Part shown: positions 45,501 to 57,446 of the stretch, one piece after another
How positions within the stretch are numbered: the stretch's first letter is position 1
How the letters are laid out: every line of letters begins with the position of its first letter
Source of the DNA: Warburgia ugandensis
Taxonomy: Eukaryota > Streptophyta > Magnoliopsida > Canellales > Canellaceae
Length of the DNA: 64,000 bases
Direction of reading: 5' to 3'
Assembly (NCBI GenBank): GCA_035236585.1
Contig: CP141137.1
Span: 11,858,327-11,922,326 of the forward strand
Notes under the pieces: model-generated
Seen by the model: only the letters and a program-made list of their open reading frames with translations
Database searches by the model: none
What the model was told of the DNA's origin: nothing
Translations under genes and position numbers: made by a program

Positions 45501-48500
45501 GGCTATGCAAGTAAAAGGTTCTAAAAGGGCAAGGGAAAGGACCAAAAGAACGTGGATAGAAGTGGTGAGAAAAGATTTAAAAACTTTGGGACCAAATGAA
45601 GCCATGGTACTTAATAGAGGGGAATGGAGGAACAAGATTCGTGTGGCCGACTCCTAATTGGGATAAGGTCTTGATGATGATGATGATAAGGGAAGTGGGA
45701 GTGGGAGTGGGAGTGGGAGTGAAGCACTAGTAATAATTGATAACCAAGAAGTCCCCAAAAAGACCACTTTCGATACTTGTAATCTATAATTCATGAGAGC
45801 GGAGAGATTGAGAGGGATGTTACCCAAAGAATCTAAGTAGCTTGGAACAAATGGAGATGTGCTTCTAGAGTCTTGTGTGATTAGCGAGTGCTACTCAAAT
45901 TGAAAGAAAAATTATATAGGATGGTTGTAAGGCCAGCCATGCTTTATGGCTTAGAGTGTTGAGCAGTTAAGAAACAACATGTACATAGGATAAGCATTGT
46001 CGAAATGAGGATGTTGAGATAGATGAGTGGCAAGACAAGAAAAGATAGAATTAGAAATGAAAGCATTAGAGGAGACCTAAGAGTAGCATCAATAGGTAAC
46101 AAGATTAGGAAGGATAGACTTAGGTGGTTTGGACACGTCCAACGGAGATCGAAAACGGCAGTAGTTAGGAGTGAGTTGATCAAGTCTAGGGCTCTAAAAG
46201 GGCAAGGCAAAGGGCCCAAAAGGACGTGAAGAGAAGTGGTGAGAAAAGATTTAAAAACTTTTAGACTAAATGAGGCCATGACCCTTGACAGAGGGGAATG
46301 GAGCAACAAGATTCATGTAGCCAATCCTAATTGGAATAGGGCTTTGATGACGACGACAACAATGACAATGATGACATAGACACTAGGCTTCACTAAACAA
46401 TATTGAGTTGGCCACTGATTTTCGTGTGTATTCAGAACTGATAACCAAGTTCAATGATCTATTTAGCACATGGACCAACCTAGAAGAGCCGAAATAGGTT
46501 TGCGTTCATCTTCCAAAGTCAGTCATCTTTCCGCAAGTGTGAATTGCAGATCAGTCTCTAGTGGTTCTGTTCCTTCTGACTTCTGGATCAAAACCACCTA
46601 AATGGGAAGAAGAGGGTCAGCCAACAGGTGGCTAAGTCTAGCAGGCATTTGAACTCCAAACAGTGGTCCACTTTGTACATTTGTTCAGACCTTCATTTGT
46701 GATGGGAACTTATGAATGAAGGAAGCACTAAACATAATAGAGGTTCTCCATCTCTTCTAAAGGGAGATACATTCAATTTCTTTCCAGCATAATTTAGGAC
46801 GACATTTCTTTTGCTGCTTTACTTTCACTGATGTATTTTCCATTCTCAAGTCATCTTTTGGGCTTTAATGTTTAAGTATTCTAAGAATAACCATCTCCAC
46901 TATATCCATTGTGGATATTTTACCCTTCTGCAAGGGTGTCTAGGTGATGCAGGAGTTAACTCTAAATTTCAGGGGAAGAAAATAGAGTTAAAAGGGTGTT
47001 TGTCAACAACGGTAGATCACCCAAAGATTTCCAACTGAAAGCCACAAGTTTTTCTAACTGTGCTTTAGAGAGAAAACCCGGAAAAAGAAACAACAGAAGA
47101 AACAAGAAGAAAAACAACTCAAATATCCAAATATCATCCCCTTCACTGATTTTCTCAAGAATTTAGTTACATTATATAGACTTCTCAAAACATAAGACTT
47201 GAGCAATAAGAAACTTCCTAAAAGACTTCTAATTGCATAAAACAATTTCTGAAAGATTCCAATCTAAAATAGAAAACTTCTAAAGTAGTTAAGAACTTCT
47301 AAATCTAAACCAGAAAGCCCAGAAATAGAAACTACTTCAGACTCCTAATATTCCAAAACTTCAAAATAGTACGAAACTTGCCATGTTTCACTGTTGACGT
47401 GAATTGTATCACATGAACAGCATGTGGTTACTGTTTGCATGAATAGTACTGGTGAATAGTGCAGAAAAAGGATGACTGCACAAGCATCATGTTCCAAAGT
47501 AGTAAATTATTCCCTACTTCAAGAGAAGCAAAGTGGTTGTAGGGGTATTGTAGGAAGGAGCTGATATCCTTTCATTCCTTTGTTTTGGTATTTGCAGCTT
47601 TCTTCGTCTTATATTTCCCTCACTAGCTATTACCAGTCTCTGTGAACTATTAGTGGAAGGTTAAAATAAATTGACCAATAATAAAGCTCAAAACAAATAG
47701 AGGAAATGTTCATCATCATCAAGACCTTATCTGAATTAGGGGTCGGCCACATGAATCTTATTCCTCCATACCTCTCTATTAAGTACCATGGCTTCATTTA
47801 GTCTCAAAGTTCTTAAATCTTTCCTCACCACTTCTATCCACGTTCTTTTGGGCCTTCCCCTTACCCTTTTAGAACCTTCTACTTGTATTGCCTCACTCCT
47901 TCTAATCGGTGCCATTGTTGGTCTACTTTGAACATGTCCAAACCATCTAAGTCTAATCTCCCTCATCTTGTTACCTATTGGTGCTACCCTTAAATTTCCT
48001 CTAATATTTTCATTTCTAATTCTATCCTTTCTTGTTTTACCACTTATCCATTTCAACATCCTCATTTTTGCTATGCTCATCCTACGAGCATGATGTTCCT
48101 TAACTGCCCAACACTCTGATCCATAGAGCATGGCCGGCCTTATGGCCATCTTATAGAATTTTCCTTTTAGTTTGAGTGGCACCCGCCGACCACACAAAAC
48201 TCCAGATGCACATCTCCATTTGTTCCAACCTGCTTGGATTCTCTAGGTAATCTCCCTCTCAATCTCTCCACTCTCATGAATCATTGATCCTAAGTACCGA
48301 AAGTGGTCTTTTACGGGGACTTCTGTCAAGTGATGTACTAATAACTGTATGCATGTAAGGTATAGTTGGTGGGATGTAGGTCGGAAAGATGAGATGTTTA
48401 TCTGTGTAAAATAATCACACTTCCAAGTCTCTATATGTAAAGTGTATATGCTCAGGTTTGTTGCTATTGATATCACAGTGATCAGGCGATCCTAGGTCTT

Positions 48501-51500
48501 TGACCAATCAAACCTTGTTTTGGGTGCTAAGATAAAGTTATTGAACTTTTATTGGATTCATTCTTATGGATGCCACATCTGTTAGGCATGGGACCAGAGC
48601 ATGTGAGTCCCTTCCGATGGCCTACAAAATCCAGTCTTGATCACAGGTACATGCAAACTATATGGCCCAAGGGTTGAGTTTTGGGTAGATTCCATGGGAC
48701 AATCTTTATAGTTGGTCTCATGTAAATGATTTCTTTAGTTTAGAATCTAGAACTCCAAAATAATACCACAAAGTATGGTCAGCATGACCATTATTTTGTT
48801 GACTCTAGGTAGATAAGATTTTTAGACTAATTCACTAGGCCAGGAATGGGTTTACTCTTGCTAGCCAAGACTGGATTCGAGGAGTATTTTAGGATTTTAT
48901 TTGGCTTAGTATGCCTGGAACAAGTGCACTCTGGCAAGTCAATAATTGATTCGCTGATATTTTAAAAAGAGACGTGAGAGAAGTATCTGGATGTTATTCT
49001 TGGTATAGACATCTATATAAGGAAGTGTGTGGCTTCTATGTATATAATTTGAATCTTCCTAAATCTGGGCCTGCCTGGAGTTATAGCTGTCCCTGCCATT
49101 TAGTAAGGGGCTAATGAGTAAAAAACAAGGGGCAATTATTTCATATCTGATCATTGAAATGGGGACATGACCTGTCTAAGATATATCCCAGAATTTAAGC
49201 AGTTTGGATTATCAAAGGTCTTAAACCCACATATAGATTTTGTTCTGTGTGTAGACTATGTGTTCACTACATATGTGGTGTTTTTGTGTGCCCATGTCGG
49301 TGTTTTGAAGTCTATAATCTATGTAATGCATGTCTGAAAACTTGTACTTCTGATGCCTGTTCACGTATGCTCATACGTAAGTTTAGATGTTTCTGCACAT
49401 ACTATGTGTAAAAGGATATTCTTGCTTATGCTTGTCATAAGATTAGGATCAGTGCATAAACTTGGCTTTAGCAGGATTAAACTTATCCTCAAAAACAAGA
49501 TTACATCTATTGATGGATATATTAATCCATGGATAAAGGCCTGGCAAGTGCTATGTAGCAATTCGCCTTGTAAAGTATTCCACTGGAAAGTTATCCTGCA
49601 AGATGCTGGACCCTCGTACATCCAGTAATTATTTTAGCTATTACTGAACTTGAGATCTGATTGTTAACAAATATGGCATGAATAAATATTGATGGGACCA
49701 TCAATATGGCTTGTTCATATATAAGTGGATGCCAAGGTAGGATGCTGTATAATGTCTACTGTTGCACTATTGTTTAGTATCCGGATGGTTTTATTTATTT
49801 ATTAACTATTATTATTATTTATGCTGGACACAAGCAACTATGAGCCGCCTCCAACCTGTATCCCAGCACAGTAAAGGCTCTTTCATGTGCCACTGCACTA
49901 GAAGGCCTTTGCTCATCCAGATGGTTGTTAGAGAGTGCCCTTGCTATTCCATTGAAACTCTTTTAGATGAGCTCTTTCCATAAGACAGTGCATGTTTCAG
50001 CAAGAGAATATACCTGTCGTAATCTTATCTTATCTTGGTTTTCCTGTAGGGATTTGTCAAGTAATCTATTTACTGGGACCATTCCTGAAAGTTTAGGTTC
50101 TTCAAGACTTCAACTTGCGTAAGTGGATTGTGTCATCTTTATTTCTATGTTCAACTTTAATTAAGAGTATTAAATAGTGTTATTATAATAAATAATTTTC
50201 TATGTTTTTCTTGTGTTTTAATTTGGCATGTAGTTGCTTGACATTTTTTATTTCCTCAAGGTTACTAATTTTGTAGACATGATTGACGGCATGCAAAACA
50301 ACTTATGCTAGTCTTCTCTGTTCATATTTGTTATTTCTTCTTACAAAACGCTTATCAGCAAAATGTACGTATACTTATATGGTACATAATACTTTTAGTG
50401 GTACAGAAACATGCAAGATTGCAAGTTATGTAGAACCATTACTGTGGATGCGTTTAATCAAAAGAGAGCATAAAAGGGCAGCCTGGTGCATGAAGCTCCC
50501 ACGTATCAGGGGTCCAGGGAAGGGGCGGACCATGAAGGGCCTATAGGATGCAGTCTTACCATGCATTTTGCAAGAGATTGTTTCCATGGCTTGAACCAGT
50601 AACCTCCTGGTCACATAGCAACAACTCAACCATTGCGCTCCATGTCACATTCTAATTAACTGTTTGTTAGGGTCTTTCTTAAGTCTGAAAATAGAAAATG
50701 ACAAAAACAAATTATAGATACATCTGTTGTTCTTTGATTTTTTTTATTTACTATTTATTTCTTTCGGGTAACAAATGCATAAACTTTTGTTGATAAAAGT
50801 TTCAATTACAACAAGCTGGAAGATAAAATCATAATTAAAGTAAAGATTAGGCATGAAGCATCCATCAACTACCCCACTATCAGAATAATATCTCTAAAAA
50901 TGCTGCATGAAGCACCACAGAGCCAAGTAGTCTACATTAGCTGATAATTAATTTTTGAAAGGATATCCATTAGCCAATGTTTGAGGGTCAGAGCTAATAT
51001 GTCATGACAAGATCACACCTGAACCATACGGTTGCTTCTCCTAATAAATCTCAAGTTTTGACAACTATCATGATTGTCTTGGCCATCTAATGGTTTTAAT
51101 GTGAGACTTTTAGAGCTTTTGGACGGAAACAGATAATCTAAATTACTTGATCTTGGTGTCTTGGTTGGATATTTTCTCCTCGAGCTTCCTAGATTGTAAT
51201 GTCATCTTCTTCCGAAAGAGATCTTTAGTTGGCTTCTTATGAAACTCAAGGAGATTTGAGCTTGTTATGCTGAGTTGGTGAGAGACAATGCTCCTCATAG
51301 TTGTCAAGACTATCTAGTATCTCCTTTATGGAAGTGGAAGTTCATTTACACTACTATATTATTGCTATGAATATGCCTTGTGTTTTAGTACCCCGTAGAC
51401 AGTTCAGAAAAATTAGAAAGTGTTGTTGTAGTCGAAGAGAATTCTAACAAAACAATCCATGTTATGTATATCCCTTACTTTTTCACTTTTGCTTCTATCA

Positions 51501-54500
51501 ATCTGATGTTGTGGCCTGATTACTACATTTTATTGGCATATTGTTACCGTCTTTCAGGCTATTGAATGATAATGAATTGGAAGGACAAGTGCCAGAAGAA
51601 CTCTATTCAATTGGTGTACATGGTGGCGAGATAGAGTACGGTACATTGATACTCTTGGATTTTATAGTTTCTTGTTTTATGGTGTCCAAGAACCTCTATT
51701 CCTTGTGCACATGTGACTTGCACTTCTATTTCTTTTACAAGAAAGGAAACACTTAATGTTCCTCCTCCCTTTTTTTCTTTTTTTCTTTTTTCTTTTCATT
51801 TAGTAACCATATTTTGCATGATGTGGTTTTGTCTACTCAAATAAAGATTCAGAAGACAAGTAGTCATCCATTTAGAAGTGGTGTCTTGAGCAAGTAACGA
51901 AACTCAATCTTAAAATTATATTCTTCAACTCTCAGATGACTTGCAAGCTTTAATTTACTCTATAATAGAGTAGAGCATTTTTTTCTCTGTCTCTTAAGTA
52001 ATTACAGAAACACTTTATTTGAAGGAAAACAGAACAGTCGGGCTGGATTACCTCAAAATGTTTGGTCCTTATTTATAATTATTTGCTAACATTAACATTG
52101 TGCAACACCATTAGCTTGTCTAAGGAATTTACTAAAGAAGTAAACAACTATTCAACAGAAATCATGGATTTTATGATCATTGTAAATCATACCTCACCAC
52201 ATCCACGAAGTGAACTACTGAAGTCTACAGGAGGAGGTGAAATCTAGTAAAGGAGCATGAGCTCCCACATCATTCAAGTCTTCTATAAACTGGACCAAAA
52301 AAACACCTTCAGAAACTTTCCTTCCTCATTTTTGAGGGCTCATTATTCCTGCCAGACTTCATAAATATCTTGATTTATATAAAGAGCTTGAAGTGTCAAA
52401 TGCTAAACTTAAGTGAATTTGTGGCTCTTTTAATGACCAAATTCATTTACTTTACATGATCATAGGCATTTTTCAACAGCCATCAATGTGCAACTCGATC
52501 ATCAAAGTGTGATATGTTTCAAATTCGTTCCTAGATATCGTGCAAGATTGAATTAAGATATTTATGTTCTTGAAGAAACAATGTTGCACTTGATCAAGTA
52601 AGCTTCTATATCTCCTGTTGTGGAAGTGGCTGCAGATCATTTATATATCCGTGGGCCCTCAAGAAAATTTTGAAAGAAGTATTATCTTGTAAATTTGATG
52701 AGATTATTAATTTATGAAGTCAGACAAATCGTGACCGGAGTCATTGTATTATCTTAGTGCAATTAACAATTTATCGGAATTTTGCTGTATGTGGGTAAAA
52801 TTAGCATAGAAATTTTTGTTAGCTAGTCTTGTGGTGTAGTTATGGCCTATTATCTCTGATGGAGGCTCTTTCTAACTTCTATACCTCATAGCCAGAGGGC
52901 ATATTTCCAGAACTTAATCATCTGGTACTGTTCTTTGGCCTACTGAGATGTGCCTCCATGAAACCACCCTTAGCTTTTTGGTTCAGTCAGCAATTAGGTT
53001 TTTATTCATCTCTTGTTTAACAAGTAAATAGATATTGGCTGTAGGATCTCAGCGTGTCAAACTTATATCTATCAATTACTTTCTTTTCTGCTTGGAGTTG
53101 TTGATGCTGTAATCATGTATTTCAAACAACTTACAATTGCACTTTTGTAAAGCTACTTTTCATGGCCGTGTTTTTTCTAACCCAGTCTCTCTGGCTTCAA
53201 CTTTGATAAATCACTACTTTGCTTATGCTTGGAGCTTTTGATGCTATGAGTTAATTATATTCTTATTTTTTCTATGTACAGTTGGAATTTCTAGCTACTT
53301 AACCTTTGTTTTCTCATCCAGTCTCTCTGGGAACAAAGGCCTCTGTGGTGTACCATCTTTGCCAGCTTGCTATTTCTTTTGGGGAAAAGGAGGCCTGTCC
53401 ACTGGTGGCAAAATTGCAATAGGTCTATCATGTCTGGTTATTGTCGCTGTGTTACTCTTAATGATTTACATATTCTGCATTAGGAGAGGGAGCAATGATT
53501 ACGATTTCAGTCTTCCTCAAGATTTGATATGTAAGTGTAGTTTACAAGAACTATATTACTGTTTTCGACTGTGTTTTGTTTTTTTACATGCAGTAATTTC
53601 TCTCAAATTATTTCTTTTTCGTTAATGTTGTCGTTAATCACTTGCCCAATATTTATCTTTGCTGCACTTTGTTATAGTTTAACAGGATGATTCCAACTAT
53701 AGGGTTCATGGATGGGAGTTTTTCTGAAAGGAGTAAGTAGCCTGTGTCTGACGATTCATGAGCAACTAGCCTATGAGAATAGCTGCCTATGAGAATATCT
53801 TTAACTTAGATGCATGAATATTGTAGAAATCTAAAGAAAGGGAAAGGCTTTCATCTATCTTATCTCAGAACCTCCTAATTTATTAACTTAAGAGGGGTTT
53901 CCAAAGTGGCAAATTTACAGAGTCTTACAACGATGATCTCAAGATAAGCACAACTTTGTGGTGAACTGCTTATTTAAGACTCTGGCTATGCTTCACAGCT
54001 GTACTGTTTATTTAACAAATTGACCACATATCTATATTGATATTCAATATATAAACACTCAACTTTTAGATGTTACCACCTCATTCCCTTAAAATCTTGA
54101 AAGTGTCAATGATTCTTTATATAACCACCTCATTACCAGGAAATGTGAAAGGGTTTCTTTTGACTCCTCAAATGGTTGAGCTATCTCTTTTTATAATAAT
54201 GTCATACACACCACTTTAGTGGTCCCTCAATTTCCATTTACAAAGAAAGAGTAATTAAAATAATTACTTTTAATCATCTAAGAGTCACTTCCAAGCTAAA
54301 CTTTAAAAATCAAGCCGAAAGAGAATGCTTTAGGCGATTGCTTTAGGATATAAGAAGTACAGCTTATAGACACTTTCCTCCCCCTTTGACTGAAATCTAG
54401 GAGCAAGATCATTGTATTCTTCTTGAAGAGCACCATGAAGAAATGAATTTTTTGTATGTAATACATCTAGGAGCAAGCCTGTTTGCTGAAAGAGGCAACA

Positions 54501-56874
54501 TAAGTTGCACAGACTTCAAACTGACAACAGGGTAGAATGTTTGCTGCTGTAAGTCCCTTCTGAAGGACTGCAGATCTAGATTTCTAGGGTTTGGTCAGGC
54601 CATCTAGCTGTGATTTACTTCGTAATCTGTTTATATCCATCCACATGATTTCGTTTCATCAACTCTATAATATCCTACATTTCATTGTCTTCCAGTTCTT
54701 CTCTTCTAGTGTGAACTCTTGCTACTAATCCTGAGAGAAGACATCTATAACTTTAAAAAGAATGAGCATTGAAAGATTAAGCTTTCTAGAAGAAAGGGAC
54801 TCATGAAAGATGAAATTGGAGTCAATTAAAGGTACTGGACTATTTACTTCCAATGAGATGGAAGAAACTACGTTATCTGAACCTATGGGATTGATTAATG
54901 ACAATTACATGGGATCTTAGTAGACTTATTCATCTTCTTCAAGTACAATCATTCAAAGGATCTTTAGTATCTATCAGCATTACTTTTGGAGCTACAAGGC
55001 CCCATCTGCATAATTAATAGCTGGAAGATAAAGAAGATTTTCTAAGATAATTTTTTACAGGGTTTCATGCAAGTGCCAGATTTACCTAGAGTAGATCTTT
55101 TCTTGAAATATTACATCTATCAGAATAGATCGGATCCTTCTTTTCTACAAATTAAGACTTGTAATATCTTCTGATTTAATATCCTGCTTTTGACAGCTTG
55201 AGCCACATGTTCATTGTGTCCTGTTCCATGGACAAAGCAAAGACTTCTACATAAATGCTTTATTGAAGATAAAAAACAAAGGAGCATGAAATCTACAAAC
55301 TTAAATAGGATATTGTAGCTAGGAGATCAGCATCTGATTTATCAGATATGATGCAGTCAAAACAGCTTCATTCCATTTGATCTTAAAAACATTAGTTCCC
55401 TGCAGAAGGATTTGGTTACCTTGGAAGATGATATTTTTCCATTCAGAAAAGTTGTCTTCGTATTAAGTACGTAGTTGTCACATTTGATCGAAAAGATTTC
55501 TTCCACACTTTTATTTCAAATTGCCTATTGTCTCTTTTAGAAGGGGAGCCTTGGCGCAACGGTAAAAGTTGTCTTCGTGTGACCTTGAGGTCACGGGTTC
55601 AAGGCGTGGAAACAGCCTCTTGCAAAATGCAAGGTAAGGCTGAGTACTTTAGGCCCTTGTGGTCCGCCCCTTCCCCAGACCCTGCATGGGCGGGAGCTTC
55701 GTGCACCGGGGCTGCCCTTTTTTTTTGCCTATTATCTCTTTTCACCCAACTGTCTGTTTGTCAGATATGTCTACCTCTCATCTGCGGTCACATAATCAGC
55801 TATGCCAACTTGACACCAGAACTTCCCATTGAATTGATACTGGTTTATGAGAGGCATTGGAATTGATGTTGTTATTCATGGCTACCCATAAACACCATAA
55901 TAGCTACTCCACCCATGTAGCATCACTATCCAACTGGAGCATGTTGTTGAAAACAATGGATAAATAAAGTATGAAAGAAACAGAAACATAAATAATAAAT
56001 ATGAACTCATTTGGCATCATCGACATGAAATTTAAATTATTTGTTACCAGCCTTGATGATCGACAGTGAAGGCACGTGCAAAAACACATGAACCCTGGTA
56101 AATGAATTTTCTGAGGGAATCAGATGACTTTGATAGGCTAATTTTAGCTAATGTGATAAGAATGAGTCTAACAGTCAATAACAAGCAGCAGTTCAGTCAC
56201 ATAATGTAAAAGAAATTTCATACTAATTTCTAATGTTTTGCCAATAGTTTGTACTTCAGTACATAACAAATCAGATCCAACAAAACTATATTGAACCTGA
56301 TATTGACTGATGACATGCACTGGTTTTATCTTCTTATATCCATTCTCAACCCAATTGCTGTTGTCTCATACCAAGCTTTTTTTTTCATCTGTAGTTATGG
56401 TATTGGACAGACATAAAATGATTAACTCTCCATTATTCACGTGCTCTCTTGTGGTCAAAATTTAAACTAAATTTATTGACGAATATCATGAGACTAGAAA
56501 TTTCAAATTAACCCTTCATGCACAACGACCTGCAGACATGTACAATGTATCCAACAATATGCACAACACTCTCATGCACGCATATACAATTGGGTTTGAC
56601 AAGTTTAATACCTTATAAGTTGTCATATTGCTCTTTTATCTTGATGTCGTTGTAGACTCAATGAAGGTGCTAACTTCTGATAAATGTTGGATGAAGAAAG
56701 TAATGTCTTTGTGTGTATGGATTCATACATATTTTTGAATGAGTTTTAACATTGGTTATTTTTTCAGCGCTTGCAGCTAAGAGAAACAGGTACCAGAGGC
56801 AGAAATCATTACTGCTACTCGAAATGGAGACGCAGAATGCAAATGGATTTACATCAACCTCGAATCCCCTCTGA
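33518..56874 (+). CDS. RLP4-like: Receptor-like protein of RLP4 type (malectin-like domain, LRRs, one transmembrane helix, no kinase), nine exons
   Basis: Exons: 33518-33590, 34403-35446, 35607-35757, 41712-41783, 43165-43233, 50050-50118, 51558-51635, 53322-53530, 56768-56874. All borders are GT/AG and all phases agree; the sum is 1872 bases, 623 residues plus TGA. Residues 1-20 are a signal peptide. About 26-372 is a malectin-like, di-glucose-binding domain (YLIDCGG near the start, YFPARLYQTAV, DYMVWFHFAE). The LRR cap has MGWNGDPCAPTTWDAWEGV. LRRs follow (LKGYISDQIGLLTNLVSLN, LSSNSLG, LDLSSNLFTGTIPESL, GNKGLCGVPSL), the first on a classic 72-base exon. The helix is about 549-572 (KIAIGLSCLVIVAVLLLMIY), and the 50-residue tail (RRGSNDYDFSLPQDLIS, KRNRYQRQKS) matches Arabidopsis RLP4 (about 626 residues). 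Presumed plasma-membrane glycan sensor or co-receptor; ligand unknown. An in-frame Met at 34288 inside intron 1 allows an alternative, less convincing start. No damage seen in any exon. Confidence 0.93.
34403..35446 (+). CDS. RLP4-like exon 2, malectin-like domain
   Basis: Acceptor ctagcag ends at 34402; donor GTACTG at 35447. One exon of 1044 bases carries nearly the whole extracellular carbohydrate-binding domain. Confidence 0.93.
35607..35757 (+). CDS. RLP4-like exon 3, LRR N-terminal cap
   Basis: Encodes VTAMRALKESLRIPDRMGWN and DPCAPTTWDAWEGVTC; donor GTAAGC at 35758. The following intron is 5.95 kb. Confidence 0.92.
35758..37291. other. Start of RLP4-like intron 3
   Basis: AT-rich, no exon or repeat recognised. 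Confidence 0.5.
37309..37491 (+). mobile_element. Au-like SINE in RLP4-like intron 3
   Basis: Full length. Target duplication agagggtctgaacagaa (37292-37308) / agagggtctgaacaaaa (37492-37508). Confidence 0.94.
37690..38225. repeat. Degenerate minisatellite, about nine units of about 60 bases, each with a small inverted repeat
   Basis: The core TCCTCCNGGAAGAGGGA-like string starts near 37709, 37768, 37828, 37889, 37946, 37995, 38052, 38115 and 38178. Spacing is mostly 57-63. Within each core a TCCTC-type and a GAGGGA-type half face each other. Between cores are a gtagatgttttta-type stretch and a gactccttt-type stretch. Confidence 0.75.
38870..41510. repeat. Unclassified dispersed repeat with internal direct duplications in RLP4-like intron 3
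   Basis: 39560-39905 and 40145-40495 are diverged direct copies (ttgaggtgattct, atgccattca, gctgaaggctg, aggtgaacacc). A further pair is 39955-40045 and 41395-41480 (gctttgtccaga, gagaacctac or aagaacctat, gaaagctctcttt). A third pair is near 38907 and 40060 (ctattaggattaaagatt). Possibly remains of one decayed element; I cannot name a family. Confidence 0.6.
41712..41783 (+). CDS. RLP4-like exon 4, first LRR (72 bases)
   Basis: DLASQGLKGYISDQIGLLTN then LVSL. Of two possible donors, GTAAGT at 41784 is chosen because only it keeps the frame into exon 5 and restores LVSLNLSSN. Confidence 0.9.
42681..42720. repeat. Alternating purine-pyrimidine tract
   Basis: Forty bases, almost strictly alternating (catgcatgtgcacatgcatg then cgcgcacgcacgcacacaca), the class of sequence known to adopt Z-DNA. 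In intron 4. Confidence 0.9.
43165..43233 (+). CDS. RLP4-like exon 5, LRR
   Basis: NLSSNSLGHTLPSRIGQKSL; 69 bases, donor GTAAGT. The next intron is 6.8 kb and holds three RTE units. Confidence 0.9.
43927..45688 (+). mobile_element. RTE-clade LINE, 5'-truncated, first unit of a tandem pair
   Basis: Plus strand, same orientation as the host gene, in intron 5. Starts in the region before RT, passes the RT (QFGFMPERS-like, KKAYDRVLREL-like strings with stops), the altered FADD box reading FADN near 44900, an intact C-terminal frame at 45013-45288 ([40 protein letters not shown]) and ends with the TGATGATGATGAT tail at about 45686. Confidence 0.9.
45689..46374 (+). mobile_element. RTE-clade LINE, second, shorter unit of the tandem pair
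   Basis: Starts at an expanded (GTGGGA)n tract that corresponds to the RSGSE codons of unit one, then repeats the C-terminal third (MSGKTRKDRIRNESIRGDLR) to a decayed GATGAC-rich tail. The outer duplication cattgacactaggctt (43911-43926) / catagacactaggctt (46375-46390) encloses both units. Confidence 0.88.
47709..48326 (-). mobile_element. RTE-clade LINE, 5'-truncated, best preserved C-terminus
   Basis: Minus strand, about 617 bases, with the tail complement catcatcatc at the left. An uninterrupted 153-codon frame (47736-48197) reads MLYGSECWAVKEHHARRMSI, NKMREIRLRWFGHVQSRP and ends IHVADP. The uninterrupted frame suggests it is the youngest RTE in the window. No clear target duplication. 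In intron 5, opposite to the host gene. Confidence 0.9.
48327..50049. other. End of RLP4-like intron 5
   Basis: No further mobile element or exon recognised before the exon 6 acceptor. Confidence 0.45.
50050..50118 (+). CDS. RLP4-like exon 6, LRR
   Basis: DLSSNLFTGTIPESLGSSRL then QL; donor GTAAGT. Confidence 0.9.
50475..50641 (-). mobile_element. Au-like SINE in RLP4-like intron 6
   Basis: Reverse complement of the full element, from agggcagcctggtgcatgaa to aaccattgcgctcc; the extreme 5' end is clipped. Confidence 0.92.
51558..51635 (+). CDS. RLP4-like exon 7, LRR
   Basis: LLNDNELEGQVPEELYSIGV then HGGEI; donor GTACGG splits the Asp codon that exon 8 completes. Confidence 0.9.
51636..53321. 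other. RLP4-like intron 7
   Basis: T-rich near 51760-51800, otherwise nothing recognised. Confidence 0.45.
53322..53530 (+). CDS. RLP4-like exon 8, juxtamembrane and transmembrane helix
   Basis: LSGNKGLCGVPSLPAC, then GGKIAIGLSCLVIVAVLLLM and the stop-transfer CIRRG; donor GTAAGT. Confidence 0.93.
54300..54560 (-). mobile_element. Ty1/Copia fossil fragment, reverse transcriptase region, in RLP4-like intron 8
   Basis: The minus strand near 54460-54320 resembles the Copia RT block around FLHGALQEE and PRF. Related but unreadable sequence may extend towards 55450. Broken and old; no LTR recognised. Confidence 0.6.
55539..55724 (+). mobile_element. Au-like SINE, best preserved copy, in RLP4-like intron 8
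   Basis: Complete and closest to the consensus inferred from this window. Target duplication ttgcctattgtctctttt (55521-55538) / ttgcctattatctctttt (55725-55742), one mismatch in 18. Confidence 0.96.
56768..56874 (+). CDS. RLP4-like exon 9, cytosolic tail and stop
   Basis: LAAKRNRYQRQKSLLLLEME and a short Thr/Ser/Asn-rich end, TGA at 56872-56874. Confidence 0.92.
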
Positions 56875-57446
56875 TAGGAATTTTGGGAAGATGATGTTGA
56901 AGCAGACCAGTCATGCCCTATGTAGTTTGATGAGAAAGATAACGTTGTTGAGAATCAACAGATGATGCATGAAACATCGGTAATAGAGGCATTTCATCCT
57001 ATGCCCTCAAAAGGGGAGGGGTATGGAACATGGCAGTCCCACCGTTCCTGTATGTATTTGTCACTGCAGTGATGGAAGTTCAGGGGATGATATAATTTTG
57101 TCAAATTCTTCTCATATGTATCATTCATAACCAAATTTTGGCAACTGGTGGATCATAAGAAAGCACCAATAAGAGGCCAGGGAAGATCGCGCCATATCAT
57201 TTGATCTGATTATGTTTAAGTCTCTCATGTGTACTTCTCTCTGCGTGTCTAGCAGCTTGAGGTGCCTTGCTTTTAAGCTCTTCTTGAACCTCATGATGGT
57301 AATCAGTTGGCCACATATTACAACACTTGGTCTCGACAGTCATAACCTGTATCTGCATACTACAACTAGGATCTAAATCCAAAAATTATGTGTATTTGAC
57401 ACCGATACCTACTGCCTTCTTTTGTTTCATATACGAGCAATATATC
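56875..57446. other. RLP4-like 3' UTR and intergenic DNA
   Basis: No further coding sequence recognised. The transcript end is not certain. Confidence 0.45.
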
